Source of the DNA: Lacihabitans soyangensis
GTDB taxonomy: Bacteria; Bacteroidota; Bacteroidia; Cytophagales; Spirosomataceae
Reading direction: 5' to 3'
DNA: 64,000 nt
NCBI RefSeq assembly: GCF_024343775.1
Contig: NZ_RJUF01000018.1
Location: forward strand, 1-64,000
The notes beneath the pieces are model-generated. The model ran no database searches. It had not been told where the DNA came from and saw nothing but the letters and a program-made list of their open reading frames with translations. Positions 52,223 to 61,564 of the stretch are shown piece by piece. How positions within the stretch are numbered: the first letter of the stretch is position 1; each line of letters starts with the position of its first letter. Both the position numbers and the translations under genes were made by a program.

Positions 52223-53764
52223 CTAATTGATACAGTGCTGTTCATAGGTATCATTCGCATTTGTTTTTTGAGAAACAATGTCTGTCAAAATAGTACTTTT
52301 GATGAGTTGCTGAAGCGTATTTATGTCGTATGAAAAGCTTCGATCTTTGGTGGCGAAATCCACATGTTTTCTAACTTCAGCAAAAACTTCCTCAAGCACT
52401 TTGGAGGACTTCAGTGGTCTTCTGAATTCCATTGCTTGTGCTGCATACAGCAACTCAATGGCCAAAATATATTCTAAATTGTCTAAAACTGTGTGGAATT
52501 TTCGACCACTGATTGATCCCATGGACACATGATCTTCCTGCCCCAGTGAGGTCGGAATAGAATCTGCCGATGCAGGGAAGCATAGTGATTTGTTTTCTGA
52601 AACCAAAGCTGCAGTGGTGTATTGAGGTATCATAAAACCAGAATTTAATCCTGTGTCTTCTAGTAATAATCTAGGCAACCCATACCTGCCTTCTAGCATC
52701 AAATAACAGCGTCGGTCTGAGATATTGCCCAACTCTGCTGCTGCAAGTGTGCAATAATCTAAGGGTAAAGCCAAAGGTTGCCCATGGAAATTCCCCCCAC
52801 TTATACTATCGTGCGAACCCAGCACTATCGGGTTGTCAGTAACCGAGTTGAGCTCTATTTCGGTCAATTGTTTAAGATGTATGTACGCATTTCGGGATGC
52901 TCCGTGCACCTGTGGCATACAACGCAAGGAGTAAGGATCTTGTACACGGTCGCAGTCGAGATGTGCTTCTAAAATTTCCGAACCAGCCAAAAGACTTCTA
53001 AGCCTTTGAGCCACCCATTGGCTACCTTCAAAGTTTCTGATATCGTGCAATCTTTTGTCGAAAGGTTTAGCAGAGCCCATCAGTCCTTCGAGCGATAAAG
53101 CACCCACTATGTCGGCGATTTCTAAGCAATGAAACAGCCTAGCTACACCAAATACGGCATGAACTAGAATAAATTGCGTGCCGTTGATTAGTGCTAAGCC
53201 CTCCTTCGGACCCAAGGTGAGGGGTTCTTTTGAAAAAGTTTTGAGCAAATCTGCAGTTTGTAACTTTTCTCCTTTATAAAATACCTCACCCAAGCCTATT
53301 AGAGGTAAAAACAAATGGGATAATGGAGCTAAGTCTCCTGATGCCCCTACCGAACCTTTGCAAGGTACTAATGGAATAATATCTTCCTCGATCATCCATA
53401 GTATACGGTTAATAGTTTCTAATCGAATACCAGAGAATGCTTTGCAAAGTGAATGAACTTTACAAATCATCATCGCTTTGGCTAGGTGCAATGCTATGGG
53501 GTCACCTACGCCCACACTATGACTGATGAGCAGATTGTGCTGTAGCTCAGATGTTTGAGATTCTGAAATTTTGGTGTCACACAAAGGCCCAAATCCGGTA
53601 TTTATGCCATAAACTACATCAGTACTAGCTACTATTTCATTAACCCAATGGGTGCTTTTCTGTATCTCCACCAAAACTTTTTCCGAAATCTGGCCTTTAA
53701 GTTCCGCATTTACCAAAGCCAAAACCTCGTTTACTCCTAAAAAATCTTCTCCGTAATTAAACAT
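52223..53764 (-). CDS. hutH: Histidine ammonia-lyase
   Basis: A 513-residue lyase that removes ammonia from L-histidine to give urocanate. The self-forming MIO cofactor arises from A141-S142-G143 in SVGASGDLAPL. The segments YGINTGFGPL and SVTDNPIV are also family hallmarks. Length is normal. Its ATG overlaps the marR-type regulator stop by 8 bases, so regulator and first enzyme are translationally coupled, which fits a substrate-responsive operon. Confidence 0.96.
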   Translation of the reverse strand: MFNYGEDFLGVNEVLALVNAELKGQISEKVLVEIQKSTHWVNEIVASTDVVYGINTGFGPLCDTKISESQTSELQHNLLISHSVGVGDPIALHLAKAMMICKVHSLCKAFSGIRLETINRILWMIEEDIIPLVPCKGSVGASGDLAPLSHLFLPLIGLGEVFYKGEKLQTADLLKTFSKEPLTLGPKEGLALINGTQFILVHAVFGVARLFHCLEIADIVGALSLEGLMGSAKPFDKRLHDIRNFEGSQWVAQRLRSLLAGSEILEAHLDCDRVQDPYSLRCMPQVHGASRNAYIHLKQLTEIELNSVTDNPIVLGSHDSISGGNFHGQPLALPLDYCTLAAAELGNISDRRCYLMLEGRYGLPRLLLEDTGLNSGFMIPQYTTAALVSENKSLCFPASADSIPTSLGQEDHVSMGSISGRKFHTVLDNLEYILAIELLYAAQAMEFRRPLKSSKVLEEVFAEVRKHVDFATKDRSFSYDINTLQQLIKSTILTDIVSQKTNANDTYEQHCIN

Positions 53765-54230
53765 TTAACTTAGATTTTATTCTTTCGTTTAAAGGGATTT
53801 CTCCAAACCTATCTTCTATTTTTATCAATTTTTGTAAGACTTCGCTTTCTTCTAAAAAGGTATTCATGGTTTGGCTCAAAGCACTCCAAACGGGTTTTAT
53901 TTTCTCTAGGAGGGATTTTCCTATCGTGCTAAATTCGATGTCTTTTCTGCGGCCATCGTCAGAAGAAGGAGTTAAAATAACTAGTTTTTTTTCTTGTAAA
54001 GTTTTGATTAACTGACTAATAGCAGAATGAGAAACGTCAAGCGTATCTGCGATTTCGTAAATAGATAAACTGCCGTGTTTGTCTAATAAATAAAAAACGC
54101 CAAACCACGATGCTTCGAAAGGAATTTCGAGGTCACTATACACCTTATTGATCTCGCTCAAAAAATAATCGCTTAGTCTTTTGAGCCTTGTACCAAGTAC
54201 AAGAGGGCCGAGTTCTTGATAAAAATTCAT
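53757..54230 (-). CDS. MarR-family regulator of the hut operon
   Basis: A 157-residue winged-helix protein: SIYEIADTLDVSHSAISQLIKTLQEKKLVILTPSSDDGRRKDIEFS is the recognition helix and wing. I start it at the ATG at 54230; the two extra upstream codons would need TTG. It is the first gene of the hut operon and overlaps hutH. A 26-bp perfect palindrome 6 bases before its start is a probable autoregulatory operator, with histidine or urocanate as the likely inducer by analogy to other hut systems. Known hut repressors are mostly GntR (HutC) or of other types, so a MarR-type one is less usual. Confidence 0.87.
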   Translation of the reverse strand: MNFYQELGPLVLGTRLKRLSDYFLSEINKVYSDLEIPFEASWFGVFYLLDKHGSLSIYEIADTLDVSHSAISQLIKTLQEKKLVILTPSSDDGRRKDIEFSTIGKSLLEKIKPVWSALSQTMNTFLEESEVLQKLIKIEDRFGEIPLNERIKSKLNV

Positions 54231-54235
54231 AAGCA

Positions 54236-54261
54236 AATATATATAAGTACTTATATATATT
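54236..54261. promoter_or_regulatory. 26-bp perfect palindrome at the hut operon start
   Basis: AATATATATAAGTACTTATATATATT reads the same on both strands over all 26 bases. On the minus strand it overlaps a TATATTTG box only 4 bases before the marR ATG, so a bound repressor would cover the promoter. MarR proteins typically bind such AT-rich palindromes. Confidence 0.7.
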
Positions 54262-54299
54262 ATAATATTTTGTATATTTTTTTAAAATATTTTTATAAA

Positions 54300-55037
54300 T
54301 TATTTAATAAAGAAAAACCTTGATGCTTTTGGTTGGTCAGTGTTGATAAAATCGACACTGAGGTCAAATAAAGTTTGCCATGCTAAAGGAGTATCTGGTG
54401 TTGCCCAAAAACGAATTGGGTAACCATAGGTATGTACACTATCGATTATGGTTTTTAGTTTGAGCTTTTCTTCATCTGTCATAGGTTTATCACCTTTCCA
54501 TTTTGAGTAGCTTCCAATTGAAAAACTAACCAAAGCTATTTTTGATTTATCGCCTTTTTCGAGATCTTTGAGCGATTGGTGGTCAAAGAAAATGTATGAA
54601 GGATATTTTGTGTATTCCGATATTGGTGGCCGATTTCCAGAAATCACGAATTTGATATATTTCTTTTTGGAGTGAGCCCTTGCTAGTTTTGGATATTTCG
54701 CAATGGCTTCGGAAACGGCTTGAAGTGATGGTTCTGCACTGGTTTTTAGGTCTATAAGTATCTGAAGTTCTTGTCTTTTTCTTGCCTTATTTACCTTGTT
54801 TAAAGGTTCTAAATATAGCTTTTCAAGTGTTCTTTCAGGATTGATTTCGTTTTTTTCATGAGCTACATATAGTTTGCCATCAACCAAAAACACATCTGCT
54901 TCTATGGAATTTGCCCCTGATTCATAGGCTTCCCAAAACGGTCGAGGCTGTACATAGTCGTTGTGCGAATGTATTTTTTGTGCAAATACACTGTTCAAAC
55001 CAATAATCAATAAAAAAGTATAAAGGTTTCTAAGCAT
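54300..55037 (-). CDS. Secreted GDPD/PI-PLC-like phosphodiesterase
   Basis: A 245-residue protein with a signal peptide (ending near VFAQK) and the phosphodiesterase barrel pattern HSHNDYVQPRPFWEAYESGANSIEADVFLVDGKLYVAHE. The HN...E-x-D...H layout is that of glycerophosphodiester phosphodiesterases and bacterial PI-PLC-like proteins, and the C-terminal RFWATPDTPLAWQTL supports it. It probably hydrolyses a phosphodiester of a lipid head group in the periplasm; the substrate is not established. It is expressed away from the hut operon, sharing no close neighbours. Confidence 0.82.
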   Translation of the reverse strand: MLRNLYTFLLIIGLNSVFAQKIHSHNDYVQPRPFWEAYESGANSIEADVFLVDGKLYVAHEKNEINPERTLEKLYLEPLNKVNKARKRQELQILIDLKTSAEPSLQAVSEAIAKYPKLARAHSKKKYIKFVISGNRPPISEYTKYPSYIFFDHQSLKDLEKGDKSKIALVSFSIGSYSKWKGDKPMTDEEKLKLKTIIDSVHTYGYPIRFWATPDTPLAWQTLFDLSVDFINTDQPKASRFFFIK

Positions 55038-55118
55038 TTTCTTGAATTTCTTGTCGCCAATTTAGCAATAAAGCCTGATTATCGTTACTTTAGATTTTTA
55101 AATATTCAATCTTACAAA

Positions 55119-55874
55119 ATGAAAAAAATCTTAGTTCTTCTGTTTTCTCTCGTTTCTATTTTGGCAAATGCCCAAATTGGCGTTGGAGCCAAAGCTCCCA
55201 AAAAAGCCAAAATCCTTTTTGATGGAACGCACAAAATGCTGCATGAAAAGTGGCAGTATTGGAACGGTCCAAGACTGAAAGCCAGCATGCCTATAAAGTG
55301 GGAAATCCAGAATGATCCTGTAGATGCAGGAACTGTTGTAAATACCAATGATCCAGCCGCCGCTGGTGGTCTTTATGGGGCCGCAGATATTGTAACCAAA
55401 GAAGAGTTTGGAGATTTTAGGCTTCATGTGGAGTTTTTTATCAAAGAAAAGGGAGGAAATAGTGGCGTTTATTTGCAAAATAGATATGAAATTCAAGTTT
55501 TGGACGGCGATACAACCTCGCACGGAATGGCTGCGGTTATCAATGAATCGCCATCACCCTACTATGCCTATAATGGCATTGGCAAATGGAATGCCTACGA
55601 CATTATGTTTCGTGCAGCCAAGTTTAAAGACGGTAAATTGGTGGAAAAACCAATGGTGACGATGTATTTTAATGGTAAAAAAGTACATAAAAATCAAAAA
55701 ATTTCTCAGGTTTGGGGAGGACCAAATTCTGGTCAAGATGGAGGTAATGATGGTGGAAAGGGAATTACAGATAGGCCAGGTGGACTAAAATTGCAGGCTG
55801 AAGGACATAATGTGTACTACAGAAATATTTGGATAGTACCAATGGATATTAAAAAAGCAGATACAGATTTTTAA
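55119..55874 (+). CDS. Secreted DUF1080 (3-keto-disaccharide hydrolase-like) protein
   Basis: A 251-residue protein with a signal peptide (ends near ANAQI) and the DUF1080 jelly-roll pattern: KILFDGTHKMLHEKWQY, EFGDFRLHVEFFIKEKGGNSGVYLQNRYEIQVLD and PGGLKLQAEGHNVYYRNIWIVPM. Members of this family bind or hydrolyse sugar derivatives, and some act on 3-keto-disaccharides. Bacteroidota encode many. It is divergent from the GDPD-like gene and 19 bases before a membrane protein gene. Confidence 0.9.
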   Translation: MKKILVLLFSLVSILANAQIGVGAKAPKKAKILFDGTHKMLHEKWQYWNGPRLKASMPIKWEIQNDPVDAGTVVNTNDPAAAGGLYGAADIVTKEEFGDFRLHVEFFIKEKGGNSGVYLQNRYEIQVLDGDTTSHGMAAVINESPSPYYAYNGIGKWNAYDIMFRAAKFKDGKLVEKPMVTMYFNGKKVHKNQKISQVWGGPNSGQDGGNDGGKGITDRPGGLKLQAEGHNVYYRNIWIVPMDIKKADTDF

Positions 55875-55893
55875 GTAAACCTAATTATTGATT

Positions 55894-56469
55894 ATGAGCA
55901 TATTAGATTTATTCAGAGAGGGTAATGAAAAGCTTACCGGTAAGCATTTATTGGCGATTGGTACAGTGCTGATTTACTTTTTGATCGCAGGTATTCCTTC
56001 GGGATTCGACGAACGTTATGGAATTCTGTCAATACTGATTTCGGGACCATTGGCCTTGGGTATTTCCTCTTTTTTCTTAAATCTTGTCAGAGGAAATGAG
56101 GTTAGAGTGGAGCAAATTTTTGATGGATTCAAAAACTATGTTCCTTCTCTAATTATGACCATTTTGATAACCCTAGCCGTTGGTTTTGGTCTAGTTTTAT
56201 TGATTATTCCAGGTATTATTATTGCCATAGGTTTCTCTATGTCATATTTTATTTTAGCTGATAATCCAAAAATGGACGCCGTTTCGGCTATGAAAGCAAG
56301 TTGGGAAATGATGAAAGGCTATAAAGCAGATTACTTTGTATTTTCTTTATTATCTATACTGCTCTGTATTCTTGGACTGATAGTACTTTTGGTAGGTTTT
56401 TTCTACGTGTTGCCAATAATTTATGCTGCTTCGGCACTTTTCTATGAAAAAATAAGGTTGAAATCTTAA
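55894..56469 (+). CDS. DUF975-like polytopic membrane protein
   Basis: A 191-residue protein with about four membrane helices (around 20-38, 47-66, 85-118 and 149-183), rich in Ile, Leu and Gly. The segment PKMDAVSAMKASWEMMKGYKADYF before the last helices is typical of DUF975-type proteins. Function is unknown. The ATG at 55894 is chosen over a TTG two codons earlier. It follows the DUF1080 gene by 19 bases and is ended by a terminator. Confidence 0.72.
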   Translation: MSILDLFREGNEKLTGKHLLAIGTVLIYFLIAGIPSGFDERYGILSILISGPLALGISSFFLNLVRGNEVRVEQIFDGFKNYVPSLIMTILITLAVGFGLVLLIIPGIIIAIGFSMSYFILADNPKMDAVSAMKASWEMMKGYKADYFVFSLLSILLCILGLIVLLVGFFYVLPIIYAASALFYEKIRLKS

Positions 56470-56492
56470 GGTCGATTCCGAATAATATTTTG

Positions 56493-56526
56493 ACTTCTGT
56501 ACAAGCTATGTGCAGAAGTTTTTTGT
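56493..56526 (+). terminator. Rho-independent terminator
   Basis: A 10-bp stem (ACTTCTGTAC / GTGCAGAAGT, one G-T pair), 7-base loop and a TTTTTT run, 23 bases after the membrane protein stop. Confidence 0.8.
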
Positions 56527-56797
56527 TTGTCTCTCTTTTTTAATAAAAATTATCAAAAAATTTATACATTTAAAATGTTTTTGATAAAGTCTATTTTTTT
56601 AAAAATTAAATTATTTTTATCGAAGGAATTGTAAATTTTACTTTTCATTTCCTGTGTGTTAAGATATTGTCAATTTATTATTATTAAAAAAAATGAGGTT
56701 TTAAGATATGGTTAAGACTGCAATCTCGGCATATCTTCATCGGAAAACGGACCTAATTTTACCAATATTTTTATAATTATTTCTTAACCAAATCAAT
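56527..56797. other. Leader region of the SusC/SusD operon
   Basis: About 270 AT-rich bases with no gene. No sigma/anti-sigma pair or regulator gene is adjacent, and no clear TTTG-N20-TAnnTTTG promoter was found, so control of the operon cannot be read from here. Confidence 0.4.
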
Positions 56798-59779
56798 ATG
56801 AAACGAAAACTTCTACTTTTAGGAGCACTTTTTTGCTGGCTGGCATTGAATGCTCCTTTTTTGTTTGCTGCGGTTCCAACTATCGACAAGATAGTGAAAG
56901 GAGTAGTGAAAGACGGATCAACCAACGAGGCCTTAATTGGGAGTACTGTCACGCTCAAGGGCACTACAAAAGGGGTCATAACTGACGTAAACGGAAATTA
57001 CAGTATTGCGGTACCAGACGATAATGCGGTTTTGGTCTTTGCATTTATTGGATATGAACCTCAAGAGATTAGAGTAGGTACTCAATCAGAAATTAATGTT
57101 AGTTTGGCTTCTAATTCCTCAGAACTCGCTGAGGTGGTGGTGATTGGATACGGAAATACACGTTCGAAAGACGTAACGGGCTCTGTAAAATCTATTAAAA
57201 GTGAGGCTTTTAACAAAGGAATTATTAACTCTCCTGAGCAACTATTACAAGGAAAAGTAGCTGGTGTAAATGTAACTGCAAGTAGTGGTGAGCCAGGTGC
57301 GGCCTTGAACATTAGCGTGCGTGGGCCGGGTGGTGTTCGAACAGGGAGCACACCTTTATTTGTTATTGACGGATTTGCACTGGACAATTCGAGTGTGGGT
57401 GGAGCAACAAACCCCCTTACTTTCTTGAATCCTGAAGACATTGAGACCATTGACGTTTTGAAAGATGCCTCAGCAACAGCTATTTATGGATCAAGAGGAG
57501 CCAACGGTGTGATTTTGATCACGACTAAAAAAGGTAAAAAAGGTGCTTCTAACCTTAATTACAGCACGAGTTTGGGATATTCTAAAATGGCTAGGCCATT
57601 GGATGTTTTTACCGCGGATGAATTTAGAGCAGAAATAAAAAAAATTGGTGCTAATTTCATAGATGACGGCGGCAATACAGATTGGCAAAAAGAGATTTCT
57701 CAAACTGCATTTACTCAGAACCACAACCTAGGCCTCAGCGGAGGTACTGACAAACTCAAATATTTTGGTTCGTTTGGTATGCAGAAACAGGAAGGGGTAC
57801 TTAAAAACTCAAATTTAGACAGATACAGTGGACGAGTAAACCTCAATCAGACTTTTTGGGAAAACAAACTCAGTGTAGATGTAAACATCAGTGCATCAAG
57901 CACAAACAACGAAAGGCCAAATTTCCAAGGTTTGATAGGAAGTGCAATTTCTGCAAATCCGACCTATGTGCCTTATGCCGCTAATGGTTCTTTAAAAAAA
58001 TATGCAGATGGTACCAACCCGATGCTCACATTAGCTCTTGATAATGACCTTACAGTTACGAATAGAATTTTGGGAAACATAAGCCCATCTTTGACCTTAG
58101 CTAAGGGATTGGTTTATAAGCTAAACTTTGGTATTGACAATTCTAGTTCTTCAAGAGATTTACAGTCGCTTCCAAATGCTGAGCCTTTGGTTTTGGGTGG
58201 TTTGACTTCCATAGAGTACAAAAACACCAACAGATTGATAGAGAATTACCTGACATACACCATGTCGAAGGATGTACACTCTTTAACTGCTTTGGCTGGT
58301 CATTCCTACCAAAAAATATTCTTGCAAGGTCGTTCATTTAGCATTAACAAGTTTCCGCTTAACGACATCGAGCCGAGATTTAATCCTGGTTTGGGTCAGG
58401 ATTTAACTTTGGTGAATAATAAACCTTCTGGTTTTGCGACATTAAACGAACTGCAGTCGTTTTTCTCAAGGGTAAACTATGAGTACAACGACAAATACTT
58501 GGCCACTGCAACTGTGAGGGTGGATGGATCCTCAAAATTTGGTGCCAATAATAAATATGGTGTGTTTCCTTCGTTTTCAGTAGGTTGGAGACTTTCTGAA
58601 GAGGAGTTTTTGAAAAACACCAAATTTGATGATTTGAAAATCAGAGCTGGTTGGGGCTTAACAGGTAACCAAGAAATTCCTTCAAAAATTACTCAGGCTT
58701 TGTTTACCTCCTCGGTATCAGCAACAACTAGCTACCCTCTGGATGGCGGAACAAGTTATCCTGCAGGTACAACTTACTCACGTTTGGCCAATCCAAATAT
58801 CCAGTGGGAAGTTTCATCACAAATTGACGTAGGTTTAGATTTTGGTCTATTTAACGGAGCCTTGACAGGAACTGTGGATTATTTCAACAAAGTTTCTCGA
58901 GATATCTTGTTAGAAGTTATTCCTGCAGACCCAGTCCAACCAGCAGGTACACTTTGGACCAACGTAGCTGATATGCAAATCATCAACAAAGGTCTTGAGT
59001 TTGAGCTATTACTAAGAAAAAAATTGGGTAACAAAATGCGTTATGAAGTAGGCGGGAACATTACGTTAATAAACAATGTGGTGAAAAACTCTCCTTATAC
59101 CGTAATCCCTTCAGGTTCTGCATCAGGCTCTGGTCTTACTTCGGCTACCATCAATGGTTATATCAATGATCAGCCAATCGGTACTTTTTATTTGAGACAA
59201 TTTGCTGGTTTTGACGACAAAGGCTTGAGCATTTATGCCGACACCAACGGTGACGGAATCTTCTCAGATAAAGACAGAATTGCGGCAGGTACAGCTTTGC
59301 CAAATAAAATTTACAACCTAAACGGAAACTTTAGCTACGGTTCGTTTGATTTGGGCGTTAATTTCAACGGAGTGGCTGGTAACAAGGTATATGACAACAC
59401 GGCCAATGCCAATTTTTATAAATTGCGTTTGTCTAAAGGCGTAAATACCACCAATGAGGCTACCAAATTCCCAGAGGAATCTATCAATAACTCTGCACCA
59501 GTGAGTACAAGATTTTTGAAAGATGGAGCATTTTTTAGATTAAACAATGCGGTGTTGGGTTATACACTGAATACCTCAAAATTGGGCATTAAGAAGTATG
59601 TTTCTACTTTGAGATTAAGCGTTACAGGACAAAACTTATTCCTGATCACGAAATATGACGGATTCGACCCTGATGTAAATACCGATCGCTCTGTGAATGG
59701 TATTTCATCTTATGGTATTGACTATTTGACTTACCCTAAGGCTAGATCCGTAATTTTTGGTTTAAATATTGGACTTTAA
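56798..59779 (+). CDS. SusC/RagA TonB-dependent outer-membrane transporter
   Basis: A 993-residue outer-membrane protein. A signal peptide ends near LFAAVP. A carboxypeptidase-regulatory-like beta domain (VKGVVKDGSTNEALIGSTVTLKG) is followed by the plug with LLQGKVAGVNVTASSGEPGAAL, DASATAIYGSRGANGVILITTKKG and a long beta barrel ending in ...SVIFGLNIGL with a terminal hydrophobic residue. It imports large substrates with a SusD partner, powered by TonB. There is no N-terminal FecR-interacting extension. The SusD gene follows after 14 bases. Confidence 0.95.
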   Translation: MKRKLLLLGALFCWLALNAPFLFAAVPTIDKIVKGVVKDGSTNEALIGSTVTLKGTTKGVITDVNGNYSIAVPDDNAVLVFAFIGYEPQEIRVGTQSEINVSLASNSSELAEVVVIGYGNTRSKDVTGSVKSIKSEAFNKGIINSPEQLLQGKVAGVNVTASSGEPGAALNISVRGPGGVRTGSTPLFVIDGFALDNSSVGGATNPLTFLNPEDIETIDVLKDASATAIYGSRGANGVILITTKKGKKGASNLNYSTSLGYSKMARPLDVFTADEFRAEIKKIGANFIDDGGNTDWQKEISQTAFTQNHNLGLSGGTDKLKYFGSFGMQKQEGVLKNSNLDRYSGRVNLNQTFWENKLSVDVNISASSTNNERPNFQGLIGSAISANPTYVPYAANGSLKKYADGTNPMLTLALDNDLTVTNRILGNISPSLTLAKGLVYKLNFGIDNSSSSRDLQSLPNAEPLVLGGLTSIEYKNTNRLIENYLTYTMSKDVHSLTALAGHSYQKIFLQGRSFSINKFPLNDIEPRFNPGLGQDLTLVNNKPSGFATLNELQSFFSRVNYEYNDKYLATATVRVDGSSKFGANNKYGVFPSFSVGWRLSEEEFLKNTKFDDLKIRAGWGLTGNQEIPSKITQALFTSSVSATTSYPLDGGTSYPAGTTYSRLANPNIQWEVSSQIDVGLDFGLFNGALTGTVDYFNKVSRDILLEVIPADPVQPAGTLWTNVADMQIINKGLEFELLLRKKLGNKMRYEVGGNITLINNVVKNSPYTVIPSGSASGSGLTSATINGYINDQPIGTFYLRQFAGFDDKGLSIYADTNGDGIFSDKDRIAAGTALPNKIYNLNGNFSYGSFDLGVNFNGVAGNKVYDNTANANFYKLRLSKGVNTTNEATKFPEESINNSAPVSTRFLKDGAFFRLNNAVLGYTLNTSKLGIKKYVSTLRLSVTGQNLFLITKYDGFDPDVNTDRSVNGISSYGIDYLTYPKARSVIFGLNIGL

Positions 59780-59793
59780 TACTTTAGAAAACA

Positions 59794-61485
59794 ATGAATA
59801 AGAAATTAACAAAAATATTTACAATCGTTGGCGTATTGTTTTTAGCCAACGCCTGTACCAATCTTGAAGAAAAAGTACTTGACGAATCGTTCAGCACTAC
59901 TGTTTCTGAAAAAGATGCAGCCAACGGAGTTATTGCTCCTGTTTATGCACTTTTACCTACTATTTATCAGCATACTACGTATTTTGCACTTCAGGAAATC
60001 ACATCTGACGAGGCCATTTTACCTTACCGTGGAGGTACCGACTGGGGTGACAATGGTATCTACATAGAGTTACACAAGCATACTTATACGAGTAATAATG
60101 CCAACGTAAGAAACACTTGGAATCCACTGGTACAAGCACTTTCTCGCTGTGTGACGGCAATCAGTGCCTTGCCAACGATGTCAGACCCCAATGCCAAAAC
60201 CTATCTGGCAGAGGCTATTGGTATGAAAGCTTTTTACAATATGATGATTTTGGATTTGTATGGAATAGTTTTCAAAAAAGAAGACCCAGGTCAGGTTTCA
60301 GAGATTTTGAGAGGGCCTGAGGCGGTCGAATATTTGATATCCGAACTTCAAAGAGCAGAACCAAATCTTTTAAACAAAGCTGCTGTCGGTACTGGTAGAT
60401 TAACCAAAGCTGGTGCTTGGGGACTATTGGCCAGATTGTACTTAAATGCCGGTGTTTACCGTGATAGATATGCCACAAATTTTGATTTGAAAGCTTCTGA
60501 TATGGATCAAGTGATTTCATATTGTGACAAAATAATTGCTTCCAACGAGTACAAACTCTCGAACGATTATTTCTCAATTTTTGGCGATAAAAACCGTGAC
60601 AATTCCGAAATAATTTTTGCAGTAGATCAAAGACCAGAATTGAACGGGCACAATCGTATGGCCTATTTCTCGCTTTCGGGAGATCAATTTCCTTTACCAG
60701 CTTTTCCAGCGGCCAACGGCACAGATGGTCCTGCGATTACGTCAGATTTTTACAGAACTTGGGTGGAGGCGAACGAAGGTGGCGATCCAACCAAAGATCC
60801 GAGATTCTATCAGGAAAATCTCAAAATATACTCTACAGGTGTTGATACTTGCGTGGCGGGTGCTGACTTCAAAATAAATAGAGGTATTTTGAGAGGACAA
60901 CAGTATGGATTAATCAGAGTAAATGGTGTTTTCTTGAAATGTGCTGATGGTAAATTTAAAGTGGGGCCATTAACCAATCTTACCAGAAACAGACCAGACA
61001 AGAAAGTGATTTTCACTGAAAAAGTAGATTTTACGCCAGAAGGAAGTGATTATCCGACTGGCTACAGAGTAGAGAAATACGAATTTTCGGCTGCTTCAAA
61101 CACAGGTCGTAACCGTGGGGACGCCGATATTATTATTGTACGTTTAGCCGATGTTCATTTGATGAGAGCTGAGGCTCAACTACGTAAAAACAACGCTGCT
61201 GCGGCACTGACAGATGTAAATGTAGTTAGATCAGCTCGTACGCTAACAAAACCAGCAGCTCCATTGTCGAATATTACCTTGGATTTGTTATTTAGGGAGC
61301 GTGGTTTTGAGTTTTATTGGGAAATGCTTCGTAGAACTGACATGGTTCGTTTCAATAAATTTGAAGGAACTTGGACCGAAAAAGACAACAACGATAAGAA
61401 CAAACGTATCTTCCCGATACCCCAAACTGCCATAGATGGAGCATCCAACTTGGTTGGTTATTTGGTACAGAATCCGGGTTATTGA
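59794..61485 (+). CDS. SusD/RagB outer-membrane lipoprotein
   Basis: A 563-residue lipoprotein. The lipobox is LANAC with the acylated cysteine about 21 residues from the start. Helical TPR-like SusD segments follow (LYGIVFKKEDPG, ARLYLNAGVY, RLADVHLMRAEAQLRKN, LLFRERGFEFYWEMLRRTDMVRFNKF). The protein caps the SusC barrel and captures the substrate at the cell surface. Substrate cannot be deduced, as no glycoside hydrolase lies next to the pair in this window, and the enzymes nearby are a peptidase and a deacetylase. Confidence 0.95.
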   Translation: MNKKLTKIFTIVGVLFLANACTNLEEKVLDESFSTTVSEKDAANGVIAPVYALLPTIYQHTTYFALQEITSDEAILPYRGGTDWGDNGIYIELHKHTYTSNNANVRNTWNPLVQALSRCVTAISALPTMSDPNAKTYLAEAIGMKAFYNMMILDLYGIVFKKEDPGQVSEILRGPEAVEYLISELQRAEPNLLNKAAVGTGRLTKAGAWGLLARLYLNAGVYRDRYATNFDLKASDMDQVISYCDKIIASNEYKLSNDYFSIFGDKNRDNSEIIFAVDQRPELNGHNRMAYFSLSGDQFPLPAFPAANGTDGPAITSDFYRTWVEANEGGDPTKDPRFYQENLKIYSTGVDTCVAGADFKINRGILRGQQYGLIRVNGVFLKCADGKFKVGPLTNLTRNRPDKKVIFTEKVDFTPEGSDYPTGYRVEKYEFSAASNTGRNRGDADIIIVRLADVHLMRAEAQLRKNNAAAALTDVNVVRSARTLTKPAAPLSNITLDLLFRERGFEFYWEMLRRTDMVRFNKFEGTWTEKDNNDKNKRIFPIPQTAIDGASNLVGYLVQNPGY

Positions 61486-61504
61486 TATTGGATTTTAAAA
61501 GAGA

Positions 61505-61540
61505 AAACCGCAGCGGAGATATTTCTGCTGCGGTTTTTTT
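61505..61540. terminator. Terminator after the SusC/SusD operon
   Basis: A 10-bp GC-rich stem (AAACCGCAGC / GCTGCGGTTT) with a 12-base loop and a TTTTTTT run, between two convergent genes. Confidence 0.9.
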
Positions 61541-61564
61541 GTAATGTAGACTCGAATAAAATTT

